Shown here in pieces: positions 16,510-25,902 of a DNA stretch of 50,395 nt. Numbering within the stretch: the first letter of the stretch is position 1; each line of letters opens with the position of its first letter. Where the stretch lies: contig NZ_JACVVP010000056.1 of the NCBI RefSeq assembly GCF_014534745.1, forward strand, positions 1 through 50,395, written 5' to 3'. A program made the translations under genes and the position numbers. The stretch is from Flammeovirga sp. EKP202 (GTDB lineage Bacteria > Bacteroidota > Bacteroidia > Cytophagales > Flammeovirgaceae). A model generated the notes under the pieces. That model did no database searches. It worked only from the letters and a program-made list of their open reading frames with translations, and had not been told where the DNA came from.

Positions 16510-19272
16510 ATGAAAAAGATTCTTTTAAACATACTTCTTCTGACTGTACTCTCCACGGGGTACAGTCAGGACAAAAAAAATGTTCTTTTTATCGCTATCG
16601 ATGATTTGAAACCCACTATTGGTGCCTTTGGGGATAACTACGCCAAAACACCCAATATGGATCGATTGGCGGATAAAGGAACGGTATTTTTAAACAACCA
16701 CTGTCAGCAAGCCGTTTGTGGTCCTTCAAGAGCTAGTTTATTGACCGGTTTAAGACCAGATATCGTAAAGGTTTGGGACCTGAAAACAAAAATTAGAAAG
16801 CAGCGTCCCGATGTGGTGACATTACCGCAATACTTCAAAAACAACGGTTATTTGACCTATGGTGTGGGTAAAATCTATGATCCAAGAAGTGTAGATAAGC
16901 AACAAGATCAACAGTCTTGGACAGAATACACGCTTCCAAATCAATTAAGATACCCTGAAGGAAAGCAAGCCCCTGCCCTTTCTTATTATCAAAATCCTGA
17001 AAATGTAAAAAAGGTAAGAGCACTAAGAAAAGAAGCGGAGGCAAAAGGTATTGAAAAGAAAAAAATCAATAAATGGGTACAACAGCGTTTCAAACCTGCT
17101 TTCGAAAAAGCAGATGTTTCTGATGATGCTTATATCGATGGAGCCATCACAAAACAAGGGGAAGCGTACATCAAAGCATTGGCCAAGCAAGATCAACCTT
17201 TCTTTTTAGCGATAGGATACAAACGCCCTCACTTACCTTTTGCAGCTCCTACAAAATACTGGGATTTGTATAATGAAAATGAAGTCCCTTTAGCCAAATT
17301 CCAACAAAAAGTGGAAGGTGGTTATGAGAAAGCGTATCATAATTCAAGCGAACTGCAAGGGTATAAAACGGAAGGTTTAGATATCAGTGAGGCAGATGGG
17401 GTAGTCAAAATTTCAGAAAAAGGACAGCGTCAATTGATTCACGGTTACTATGCCGCTACCTCTTATGTAGATGCTTTGGTAGGTCGATTGATCACTCAAT
17501 TAGAAGAAAATAAACTGGACAAAAATACGATCATCATCCTTTGGGGTGATCACGGTTGGCACTTGGGGGACCACTTGTTATGGAACAAGCACTCTAACTT
17601 TGAGCAAGCCACTCGTTCACCGATGATCATTGTAGACCCTTCTCAAAAAACAGTGAAGCGAGTAAGCAGTGTCACTGAGTTTGTAGACATCTACCCTACT
17701 TTGGCAGATATGGCTGGACTTCCTGTCCCAACTGAAGGTTTGTCCGGTAAAAGTTTAAGACCTCTTCTAGACGGAAGTAAGAAGACAATCAAAAAATATG
17801 CGATGACTCAAATTGCAAGAGGAAAGATCAACGGGTACTCTTTAAAATCAGGAAACATCAGATATACAGCTTGGTATGATGGCACTCCAAGATTAAAGAA
17901 AACACTAGAAGGATGTACACTCAAAGCAGAGGAATTGTATGATTACAAAGCGGATCCTTTAGAGACGAGAAATCTTGCAAAAGACAAAGCTTATCAAAAG
18001 CAGCTTAATGAAATGAGAGCTTTGTTTATGGAATTCTTCCAAAATGACAGAACCTATCAATCGCATAGCTTTGGTGCTATAAATGGTACAAAGTCTGATT
18101 GGAAAACAGCTGCGGAAGCAAGAATTGAAAAGCACCGAAAAGGAGATGTGAAACTGACCGTTTTAGATAAGAAAGGAAAACCTTTTAATGGGAAAGTGAA
18201 GATTGAACAAGTAAGGCATCAATTCCGCTTTGGGGGAGTGATCAATACAAATTTATTCACTTCAGAGAAAAAAGAAATATACCAAAAAGCCTTCCTTACT
18301 TTATTCGAAAATGCAGGGTATGAAAACGCTTTCAAAATCAAGCATAAAAGACTTTACGATAAGCGTCATCAACAAATCACGCCTTTCTTAAAAGAAAATA
18401 ATATTCCACTAAGAGGTCATGCATTGGTGTGGGAAAAAACGAAAAACATGCCGAAAGAAATTCAACAATACGTCAATGCAACGGATACTGCAGAATTAAT
18501 TCATCAATTAGAAAACTATGTGAAATATGGTTTATCAGAATACGATGTGGTGGAATGGGATGTTTTGAATGAACCAAGAGAATGTCATGTCGTACAAGAT
18601 TTGACAAAGCAAAACTCATGGGCTTACTGGTTTGAATATGCCGACAAAGTGAGAAAAAACAAGCAGGTGAAATTCTATTTGAATGAAAATAAAGTTATTT
18701 CAGCACCTTATAAAGTAGCGGATAAAAACATTCAATTCCATTACAAAGTGATTGAAGATATATTGGCTGCCAACGCTCCTTTAGAAGCTTTGGGTTTTCA
18801 ATCAAGAATGAAGCAACACATCAAACCGGAAGATTTATATGCTAGACTAGAAAAGTTCGCTTCTTTCGGTTTGCCGATGTTGGGTACTGAGTTTGAAATT
18901 GTAGATTCTCCTTATCAGAAATTTACAGAAGCAGACAGAGCTCAAATCACCGAGGAAGCAATGACCGTTTACTTCTCTCACCCTCAAGTGGAAGGTTTTT
19001 ATGTCTGGACTCCTTTTGGTGAAGACCGAAAAGCATTTTTTGACCTGAATGCCCACCCAAGAGTGGAAGCTAAAGTATGGGCTAAAAAACTTGAAGAATG
19101 GTCAACTTCTTTAGAAGCCAATGCTGATAAAAATGGAAAAGTAGCTTTCAGGGGCTTTAAAGGCACTTACAAGGTGACGATCACTCAAAATGGCAAAACC
19201 TATTCTAACTTATTCCAAGCAGAAGAAAGCCAAAACAATATCAAAGTAAAGCTCACTGATCTCACGAACTAA
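16510..19272 (+). CDS. Fusion of S1 sulfatase and GH10-type endo-glycosidase
   Basis: 920-aa two-enzyme protein. After a signal peptide (1-20, GYSQ), residues 24-515 are a complete iduronate-2-sulfatase-like sulfatase with metal Asp31/Asp32, the motif C-G-P-S-R (Cys70) and the WGDHGWHLGDHLLWNKH loop. Residues about 535-865 form a GH10 barrel: acid/base Glu688 in WDVLNEP and nucleophile Glu794 in LGTEFEI. It is introduced by a beta-strand segment (RKGDVKLTVLDKKGKPFNG) often seen before GH10 domains of planctomycete and marine Bacteroidota type. A small C-terminal beta domain follows (870-918). The usual GH10 subsite motif LVWHxQ reads LVWEKTKNMP, so the pocket differs from classical xylanases. 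One polypeptide would desulfate and cut the same chain. Both domains look intact and there is no internal frame break. It follows susD by 12 bases. Attack on a sulfated xylan-like backbone is an inference. Confidence 0.5.
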   Translation: MKKILLNILLLTVLSTGYSQDKKNVLFIAIDDLKPTIGAFGDNYAKTPNMDRLADKGTVFLNNHCQQAVCGPSRASLLTGLRPDIVKVWDLKTKIRKQRPDVVTLPQYFKNNGYLTYGVGKIYDPRSVDKQQDQQSWTEYTLPNQLRYPEGKQAPALSYYQNPENVKKVRALRKEAEAKGIEKKKINKWVQQRFKPAFEKADVSDDAYIDGAITKQGEAYIKALAKQDQPFFLAIGYKRPHLPFAAPTKYWDLYNENEVPLAKFQQKVEGGYEKAYHNSSELQGYKTEGLDISEADGVVKISEKGQRQLIHGYYAATSYVDALVGRLITQLEENKLDKNTIIILWGDHGWHLGDHLLWNKHSNFEQATRSPMIIVDPSQKTVKRVSSVTEFVDIYPTLADMAGLPVPTEGLSGKSLRPLLDGSKKTIKKYAMTQIARGKINGYSLKSGNIRYTAWYDGTPRLKKTLEGCTLKAEELYDYKADPLETRNLAKDKAYQKQLNEMRALFMEFFQNDRTYQSHSFGAINGTKSDWKTAAEARIEKHRKGDVKLTVLDKKGKPFNGKVKIEQVRHQFRFGGVINTNLFTSEKKEIYQKAFLTLFENAGYENAFKIKHKRLYDKRHQQITPFLKENNIPLRGHALVWEKTKNMPKEIQQYVNATDTAELIHQLENYVKYGLSEYDVVEWDVLNEPRECHVVQDLTKQNSWAYWFEYADKVRKNKQVKFYLNENKVISAPYKVADKNIQFHYKVIEDILAANAPLEALGFQSRMKQHIKPEDLYARLEKFASFGLPMLGTEFEIVDSPYQKFTEADRAQITEEAMTVYFSHPQVEGFYVWTPFGEDRKAFFDLNAHPRVEAKVWAKKLEEWSTSLEANADKNGKVAFRGFKGTYKVTITQNGKTYSNLFQAEESQNNIKVKLTDLTN

Positions 19273-19320
19273 GCTAGTTTACCCATTTAAAATGGACAAC
19301 AGCTTTAAAATATTATTGAA

Positions 19321-21138
19321 ATGAAACAACTTATATATTTTACATTCATAAGCCTGTTTTTCGTAATCATAGGTTGTGAAAAACAAGATCCTCTTAGAAC
19401 CATAGAGACCGAATACCTAGATTCTGTTCACTATGAAGCCAGTGTTTTCTATCCCTTAGAAGACATGATTTCTCCTGAGCCCATCTTTGAAAATAAGTAT
19501 GGTGTTTCTTTTGCCATTGAAGAGTTTTTTAATGACAAAGGTGACAGCTCACAAATCAGTAATGTATTTATTGACAAAAAAACAGGGGTAATCAGTGTAA
19601 GAGATGCTTCACTTTTAGATCAAGAAGCAACGTACCACGCCAACATTGCCACTTTTACAGTAAGTGGAAAAACAGTACACGAAAAAGCTTGGTCAATGGG
19701 TATCACTCCAGTGACGGGCGAAGTGTTTTATTCATCGCCTGCACCTTCTTATGAAAGATATTTTGAAGGTGAAGTACTTCATTTAGACAGTGTTTTCTTT
19801 GGGGAAGGAAATGCTGCGATCTCTTATGAATTGGTCAATTCTGCTAAAGGTCTTTCAATTGATGAAGCTACAGGACATATCTCTAAAGTTGACTTTATGG
19901 AAGCTGGCGAATATGATGTTGCTGTAAAAGTATTGACAGAAGGTGGTGAAACTACGTTGAGTGAAGTTGCTAAAGTAAAAATCTACGGTGCTCCTGAATT
20001 AGTATATCAACCTAACTTCTTTAAAATTCAAGGCGATTACAGCATTCAAGCTACGCCAGCAGTGAGAGAATTCTTAGACGGTGCTACTTATGAAGTACAA
20101 GTACAAGATGGTCTTACACTAAGTAATCTTGCAATTGATGAAAATGCAGTCATTACTTTACCTGAAAATCACAATAATGCGGTGGGAGTTTATAATGTAG
20201 ATGTCATCGCTACGTTAGACGGTCAGACTTTCACTTTCGAGGAAGCGGTTACTATTGAGATTGTCACACAGATTAGCCCTGAAATCTCTTATGTTGAAAA
20301 TAAAGTAACGCTTTCACCTTGGACTGGCTATACCTTCACTCCTGAATTGTATTCACTTCCAAGAAATGCTGTCGTTACCCTTACAACGGCATTACCTGAA
20401 GGCATGACTTTCGATCCGGAAACGGGTTCAATTACAATCGCTGAAGAGCAAAACTTTACGGATGCAACTTACAGTATTGATATTAATGTCAATACACCAA
20501 GTCACGGAGATACTCCTCTAACAGCACTCACACAAATTGTTATCGAAACAAAAGCACAAATTCTTTTGGAAGATGATATGACAAGTGATGTATTGAAAAC
20601 AGATTATATCCGTCAACAAGTAGTGCTCAATGATGATGAGAGAAGCGGTGCAAGCTGGAACACAACAGCTTCAAGGTCGTATTGTAGAGCACAAGCCAAT
20701 ATTTGGTCAGGTGACTATACAAGATGGTCTTATATCGCTGTAAGTTATGCTGTAGACAATATCCGCAGGGCCACTGTTTCTTTTGACAACGGTGTCAATA
20801 AAGACTTAAAAGATACAGATGAATACACTGAAGACTATTTCACGGTCAACTATAATGCAGATTACAATGGCAGTGATGCTATTCATGATTTCACTTGGGA
20901 AAAAGACGCGAATGCCAACATCTCGAGAGTAGGAACTGACATCGATAATGGGCCGTATGTGTCATCAGGTGTCTTAGAGATAGATGCAAAATACCTTGTT
21001 AATAACAGAGTAAATATTGCTTGGTTAGCCTACAAGGATATGACTGAAATCCCTGACAGCTTTAAAACAGGTCATACCTTCGGTTTCAACAATATTGTGG
21101 TTATGGCTTATACAAAGTATGATGCAGTGGTAGAATAA
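19321..21138 (+). CDS. Surface lipoprotein in SusE/F position (putative glycan-binding, Ig/cadherin-like repeats)
   Basis: 605-aa lipoprotein with lipobox VIIGC (Cys19). Residues about 40-410 consist of repeated beta-sandwich units with the pattern L-S-I-D-x-x-T-G-x-I and M-T-F-D-P-E-T-G-S-I, like the putative-Ig (He_PIG) or cadherin-like repeats of surface glycan-binding proteins. A distinct C-terminal region (about 415-605, rich in Tyr, Trp and Asp) may be the ligand-binding module. I do not recognise that region as a named family. It is the last gene of the susCD operon, 48 bases after the fusion enzyme, where SusE/SusF-type binding proteins normally sit. No catalytic motif is visible. A role in holding the substrate next to the surface enzymes is inferred from position and architecture. 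Confidence 0.5.
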   Translation: MKQLIYFTFISLFFVIIGCEKQDPLRTIETEYLDSVHYEASVFYPLEDMISPEPIFENKYGVSFAIEEFFNDKGDSSQISNVFIDKKTGVISVRDASLLDQEATYHANIATFTVSGKTVHEKAWSMGITPVTGEVFYSSPAPSYERYFEGEVLHLDSVFFGEGNAAISYELVNSAKGLSIDEATGHISKVDFMEAGEYDVAVKVLTEGGETTLSEVAKVKIYGAPELVYQPNFFKIQGDYSIQATPAVREFLDGATYEVQVQDGLTLSNLAIDENAVITLPENHNNAVGVYNVDVIATLDGQTFTFEEAVTIEIVTQISPEISYVENKVTLSPWTGYTFTPELYSLPRNAVVTLTTALPEGMTFDPETGSITIAEEQNFTDATYSIDINVNTPSHGDTPLTALTQIVIETKAQILLEDDMTSDVLKTDYIRQQVVLNDDERSGASWNTTASRSYCRAQANIWSGDYTRWSYIAVSYAVDNIRRATVSFDNGVNKDLKDTDEYTEDYFTVNYNADYNGSDAIHDFTWEKDANANISRVGTDIDNGPYVSSGVLEIDAKYLVNNRVNIAWLAYKDMTEIPDSFKTGHTFGFNNIVVMAYTKYDAVVE

Positions 21139-21146
21139 AGAGTTAA

Positions 21147-21213
21147 GAGGGAAGAGGGAAGAAAAATAGTTTAATGATCATTGGACCATCCTACCTCTTC
21201 CTCCTTCCCTTAT
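21147..21213 (+). terminator. Imperfect GA-rich/CT-rich hairpin at the end of the sus operon
   Basis: A purine-rich arm (AGAGGGAAGAGGGAAG) just after the stop is partly complementary to a pyrimidine-rich arm ending CTTCCTCCTTCCC. The stem is long but imperfect, so its role as a terminator or RNA-stabilising hairpin is tentative. Confidence 0.5.
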
Positions 21214-21220
21214 CTTTTCT

Positions 21221-21617
21221 AGTACTTAGTAAACTAAGTTTTCGAAAATTTATGGTATTTAGAAATCAGGAGATTTCTAATGATCTGAAGGACACGAATG
21301 ACGCTATCGCTTAACATTCGCGCCAGTGATCTTTCTACTCAATTCGTAAGGTAGTACTTCCTTCGGCCTTGAAGGGAAAAGCGTTAAGAATTTCATGAAG
21401 TGAGCCGTTAAAAATGATTTTCTTGTTTGAGCGCAGCGAGTTTAAAATCATTTAGGCGAGAGGAATGGAATTTAGCTTTTGACTTCTAAGCCTTGAATTT
21501 TTTGCTTCTTTTTGTTTCAAGACAAAAAAGAAGAGGAAAGAAGATTGAAAGTAGATCCTATCAATGCTTGCAGAAAGGTCGAGTAAGTGTTGATGAAAAT
21601 TTAGTTTACAATGTACT
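21221..21617 (+). repeat. Intergenic repeat family, copy 1 (full length, 397 bp)
   Basis: The element is bounded by inverted ends: left AGTACTTAGTAAACTAAGTT, right end (reverse complement) AGTACATTGTAAACTAAATT. Inside are a conserved hairpin core (CGAATG...CATTCG around GCTATCGCTT, near 21296-21322) and a perfect 10-bp stem AAATGATTTT / AAAATCATTT (about 21411-21451) around GAGCGCAGCGAG. It fills most of the gap between the surface lipoprotein and the HTCS gene. Terminal inverted repeats without a coding region suggest a MITE-like, non-autonomous mobile element, or a structured RNA cassette. The short open frame inside is not conserved in copy 2. Confidence 0.5.
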
Positions 21618-21645
21618 TAATCGATATAAAGTATCACTATCGCTT

Positions 21646-21666
21646 AACACTATAGAAAATAGTGTT
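21646..21666. promoter_or_regulatory. Short hairpin upstream of the HTCS gene
   Basis: AACACTAT (21646-21653) pairs perfectly with ATAGTGTT (21659-21666), about 130 bases before the HTCS start. It could be an operator, a leader hairpin, or a remnant of the neighbouring repeat; there is no U-tract. The rest of 21618-21796 shows nothing recognisable. Confidence 0.5.
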
Positions 21667-21796
21667 AGTCGCAATTAAATCAACCGATTCGTTGATTCCT
21701 TTTACTTAAATACTAACTTTACTAACAAAGATTGAATACTTATTGATTTAACGACTATCAATCACCTACTCCATTAATTTTTACATCATTTCGAGT

Positions 21797-24700
21797 ATGA
21801 ATTTGAAGAGAACATTACTTATTTCTTTTATCCTTTTTATCAATTCTTTTATTGCATTGGCACAATGGGATGAAAACTTACTTTTTGACAACTATAATGT
21901 TCAAGATGGATTAAGTAGTCATATTGTCTATGATATTGCCAATGATGAGGATGACTTCACATGGATCATATCACCCAATGGTATTCAACGCTTTGATGGG
22001 AGGAACTTTAAAAATTATACAATAAAAAATCCTGCAGGTGAAGATATCATTTTCTACAAAAACAACTCAGGACTTTACATCGATCAACTTAAAAAATTAT
22101 GGGTCTATTGTCAATTTGGACTCTACACCTACAACCCTACAGTTGACGCTTTTGAACCTTTTGAAATTCAAGGCATTAATAACAAAAGAGCTTTTACCTC
22201 CATCACTGAACATAATGGGTTTTATTATTTTCTTTCTTGGAAAATGCTCGTTCGATGGGACCCTAAAAAAGATGACTTCAAAAAGATATTTATCAAAAAA
22301 AGAATTACAGCCACCACACCTTATGGTGCACAAGGACTTTTGATTGCTAGCCCTAATGGTCTTCAAATCATCAAAAAAGGAGAAATCAAAGAATTCCAAC
22401 TCTATGGCATTAATTTAAAAGGAGCTGGTATCACAAGCCTTTATAAAAGTTCTGACAATGCCGTTTGGGTAGGTACTTACAATAGAGGTATTTACTTGAT
22501 CAAAGACAATAAAATTCAGCATATCAAGAAAAATGTAGATTATAAAATCAGTAAATTCAGTACTTACAAAAATAAAATTATTGCAGGGACAGATGGACAT
22601 GGCATTATGGTTTTTGATCATGACGGCCATGAAGTCAGCGGCACCAATTTGAAAGGCATTAATGGATTACCGATTAACAGCTTGACGGTGGATCAGCACC
22701 AACGTTTATGGATTGCTACTTACGGAAAAGGACTTTTCCTGCACAACCCTCACAAACCTTATTTAAGAAAAATCAATACCGACCCTGATCCCAACATGAT
22801 TGCAGATCATGGCTACAGTTCTTTTAAAGATTCTAAGAAAAGAATTCTATTGGGAACGAATAAAGGGATGGTCATCAAAGATAAAAATGGCAAAAAAAGG
22901 TACTTAAGACCCAATCATTTTATTCAAAAATTTGATCGCAATGAGAGTTTTGTCATCAATAATATTGTAGAAGACAGGCATCACAATTTCTGGGTTTCAA
23001 GCTATGGTTTTGGTTTATTTTACTTGGATGGAAAAAACTTTAAAGTGCTAAAATCCATCAAGAACTTCCAAGTGGAAGACCAATACTACAATTGTAAATT
23101 TATTCTTCAACTAGAGCTCTACGGAGACAAATTGTGGTTTAGATTGGTAAAAGGGACTGTTTTTGAAATGAATATCAATGATCAATTGTTTAGTAAATAT
23201 CCACTAAGCAGTACCTCCTATATTTATTACAGTCCTCAGCAAGGGAAAATGTATGCTGCCAACCATGATGGTATTCATGAAATAGATCAAGAGCAACCAA
23301 AACTGATTATAAAATCCTCAGACCTATCTGTCAGTGCGATTATGCCGATTGACGAGAAAAATTTTATGTTGGGGACAGAATCTAAAGGAGTACTGATTTT
23401 TGATGTGATCAAAAAAAGCATTTCTCCCATCCAAGACAACCAAAAGAATTTATTACCAAGACGCATCAAACAGATCTTAAAAACGGACCTGAATAAATAT
23501 GTGATTATTGGTGACAATGGGCTGTTCACTTTCCATTACAACAAAGGGAAAATCGCAGATATTCACGAACCACTCCAGAAATTTGAATCCCATCAAGGGG
23601 CCTCTATTTTAAATAATAATAATATCATTCTGGGGTCATACGATGGTTTTTATCAATTCCCTCTTCATTTTGAGGACAACATTACCACTGCTCCAAAAAT
23701 CACTTTCAACCATTTTACAGTAGATGGAAAGGAGATTACAGCACTCAATTCTAAAATACTGGACAAAGACATCAACTTAGTAGAAGAGGTTATTCTAGAC
23801 CACCCAGATCGTGGCTTTTCATTGAATGTCATCTCCCCTGAATACAGAGATGACCCCAACTTTTTCAGTTGGAAACTAGAAGGATATGAAGATAACTATA
23901 GTAAGAAAAGTACGCTTCAAGACATCAATTACCAAAACCTCCCTTATGGTAGTTATGTCCTGAAAATCAAAATGTATTCTGGTAGGAATACAAGAGAAGA
24001 AGTGGAACGAAGTTTAAAAATTTCCGTTGCTCCCCCAATCTGGGCTACCGTCTGGGCGAAGGTTTTATATACTATTGGTGTTCTGATTTTACTTTGGTTG
24101 ATTTATAAATCTTATGCCGATTATATTCAGCAAAAGCACTTGCAGGCACGAAATACTGTTTTTGCAGAGATTGCTCATGAGCTAAGAACGCCACTAACAT
24201 TGATACAAGGCCCACTTCAAAAACTAGAAGAAGATACCGATTTGGATGCCTCAGCAACAAGATTAATCGGTATGATCCGAAGCAATTTGACAAGGCTAAA
24301 TAAACGTATCACGCAGTTATTGGATTATGAACGTATCAATCAAGTCAATGAAGAATTGGTGGTCAAAGAGTTTGATTTTGTACACCTCATCAAAGTACTG
24401 ATCCGTGATTTTGATCCACTTTTACAGAAGAAAAGCATTGAAGTACAGATCGATTCCTCCAAAGAAAAAATCATGGTGGAATTAGATTTTGATAAGATGG
24501 AGAAAATCATCTATAACTTGGTTTCCAATGCTATCAAATACTCTAAGGAGAATGATAAAATCTTTATTGATATTAAAAAAGTGGAGGATCAAATCAAGTT
24601 CACCATTACTGATCATGGTTTAGGAATTCCGAAAGGCAATCAAAAACACATTTTCAAACGATTCTACAGAGCTGAAAATGTCATTAAGAATAAGAAAATT

Positions 24701-25666
24701 GGTAGCGGAATCGGTTTGGTCCTTTCTTACAAATACACTTCCATGATGAATGGTAAACTTTTCTTTGAAAGTGAAGAGAACAAACAAACCACTTTCTTCT
24801 TAGAACTTCCTCTGAAAGTAAAAGGCATTAGAAATGATGCCGTTCCTCAAGAAATATCACATTATGGTGATGAGTTTGTGGAGAAAGATAAGGAAAAGTA
24901 TGATTATCGAATTGCAGTAGCGGAAGATAATGAAGAGTTGAGAGCATTCATTAAAACCTCCCTTTCAGACAGCTTCGAAGTCGAGGTTTTTGAAAATGGC
25001 AAAGAATGTTTTGATGCTTTATTGGAAAAGGATTTCCACCTTGTACTCTCTGATGTCATGATGCCTGTCATGAATGGTTATGAGCTTTGCAATCAAATTA
25101 AAAGTAATGTGGCCACTTCCCACCTTCCGATCATCATGCTGACAGCACTCAACGCCTCTATGTACAAAGCGGAAGGCTATATGCACGGAGCAGACCACTA
25201 TGTGATCAAGCCTTTTGACATCAGAATGCTGAAATATAGAATCATTAGTTTAATTGAAAATAGAAAGGCCCTAAGTCAGTTGTACAGAAAGCAAATTCAT
25301 GAAGATGAACCTGCAAAGGTACAGCCACCGGTGGAAGAAACAATTGACAGTAAATTCCTCACTGAGTTCAAACAATTAATTGAAACCAACTTAACAGACT
25401 CTAACTACAATGTCTCTGAAATTTGTAAAGACATTGGGATGAGTAGACCCGTTTTATATCGAAAAATAAAAGCACTTACCGACCTCTCTCCAAAAGAGTA
25501 TATTCAGACCAAACGTCTCAATCATGCCAAGAAGATGTTGATGGAATCCGATGAAAGTATCAGTACAATTGCTTATGAAAGTGGTTATTCTGATCCAAAA
25601 TATTTCTCTACAGTATTTAAAAAACAGTTTGGGGAGAGTCCTAGTGAATTTAAGCAACACTGTTAA
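21797..25666 (+). CDS. Hybrid two-component system regulator (HTCS) of the PUL
   Basis: 1,289-aa sensor and transcription factor in one chain. A signal peptide (1-22) precedes a periplasmic sensor of Reg_prop beta-propeller blades (about 25-660; repeats such as RLWIATYGKGLFLHNP and NFWVSSYGFGLFYLDG) and a Y_Y_Y domain (about 690-748, with FSWKLEGYEDNY). One membrane segment (about 755-773) leads to a HisKA domain (AEIAHELRTPLTLI, phospho-acceptor His794), an HATPase_c domain (NLVSNAIKYSKEND; GSGIGLVLSY), a receiver domain (phospho-acceptor Asp1086 in LSDVMMPVMNGYE) and a C-terminal AraC helix-turn-helix pair (about 1190-1289). All key residues are present. In known HTCS systems an oligosaccharide from the target glycan binds the propeller and induces the locus; here it probably controls susCD and the divergent enzyme operon. 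Confidence 0.5.
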   Translation: MNLKRTLLISFILFINSFIALAQWDENLLFDNYNVQDGLSSHIVYDIANDEDDFTWIISPNGIQRFDGRNFKNYTIKNPAGEDIIFYKNNSGLYIDQLKKLWVYCQFGLYTYNPTVDAFEPFEIQGINNKRAFTSITEHNGFYYFLSWKMLVRWDPKKDDFKKIFIKKRITATTPYGAQGLLIASPNGLQIIKKGEIKEFQLYGINLKGAGITSLYKSSDNAVWVGTYNRGIYLIKDNKIQHIKKNVDYKISKFSTYKNKIIAGTDGHGIMVFDHDGHEVSGTNLKGINGLPINSLTVDQHQRLWIATYGKGLFLHNPHKPYLRKINTDPDPNMIADHGYSSFKDSKKRILLGTNKGMVIKDKNGKKRYLRPNHFIQKFDRNESFVINNIVEDRHHNFWVSSYGFGLFYLDGKNFKVLKSIKNFQVEDQYYNCKFILQLELYGDKLWFRLVKGTVFEMNINDQLFSKYPLSSTSYIYYSPQQGKMYAANHDGIHEIDQEQPKLIIKSSDLSVSAIMPIDEKNFMLGTESKGVLIFDVIKKSISPIQDNQKNLLPRRIKQILKTDLNKYVIIGDNGLFTFHYNKGKIADIHEPLQKFESHQGASILNNNNIILGSYDGFYQFPLHFEDNITTAPKITFNHFTVDGKEITALNSKILDKDINLVEEVILDHPDRGFSLNVISPEYRDDPNFFSWKLEGYEDNYSKKSTLQDINYQNLPYGSYVLKIKMYSGRNTREEVERSLKISVAPPIWATVWAKVLYTIGVLILLWLIYKSYADYIQQKHLQARNTVFAEIAHELRTPLTLIQGPLQKLEEDTDLDASATRLIGMIRSNLTRLNKRITQLLDYERINQVNEELVVKEFDFVHLIKVLIRDFDPLLQKKSIEVQIDSSKEKIMVELDFDKMEKIIYNLVSNAIKYSKENDKIFIDIKKVEDQIKFTITDHGLGIPKGNQKHIFKRFYRAENVIKNKKIGSGIGLVLSYKYTSMMNGKLFFESEENKQTTFFLELPLKVKGIRNDAVPQEISHYGDEFVEKDKEKYDYRIAVAEDNEELRAFIKTSLSDSFEVEVFENGKECFDALLEKDFHLVLSDVMMPVMNGYELCNQIKSNVATSHLPIIMLTALNASMYKAEGYMHGADHYVIKPFDIRMLKYRIISLIENRKALSQLYRKQIHEDEPAKVQPPVEETIDSKFLTEFKQLIETNLTDSNYNVSEICKDIGMSRPVLYRKIKALTDLSPKEYIQTKRLNHAKKMLMESDESISTIAYESGYSDPKYFSTVFKKQFGESPSEFKQHC

Positions 25667-25670
25667 AACA

Positions 25671-25708
25671 GAATTGTGCATTTTAGTTCAAACTTTGGTG
25701 CACAATTC
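25671..25708 (+). terminator. Terminator hairpin after the HTCS gene
   Basis: Perfect 10-bp arms GAATTGTGCA (25671-25680) and TGCACAATTC (25699-25708), followed by ATTTT, begin 4 bases after the HTCS stop codon. Confidence 0.5.
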
Positions 25709-25902
25709 ATTTTAAAAGAATAATACACATTTCATTTCATGGTGAATTGACAATAAAATCCTAATTTTGAGGCTCAATAAAGATTACTCTACTTTTTATC
25801 GAATAAAGGCAAACAATTTATTTATATACATGTGTTTCGTGAATACCTTTTCAATTACTTTTTACTGAAGCACTCTTTTCTTAAACTTAAACCTCTAGCA
25901 TC

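Noticed and set aside
21221-21617. Group II intron or IS with a lost transposase as the explanation for the repeat
   Set aside because: The element is only 0.4 kb, has no reverse transcriptase or transposase remnant, and no domain V-like hairpin that I can see.
21493-21678. 61-codon open frame in repeat copy 1
   Set aside because: It is not kept in copy 2, where the sequence is otherwise very similar, so the repeat is unlikely to be coding.
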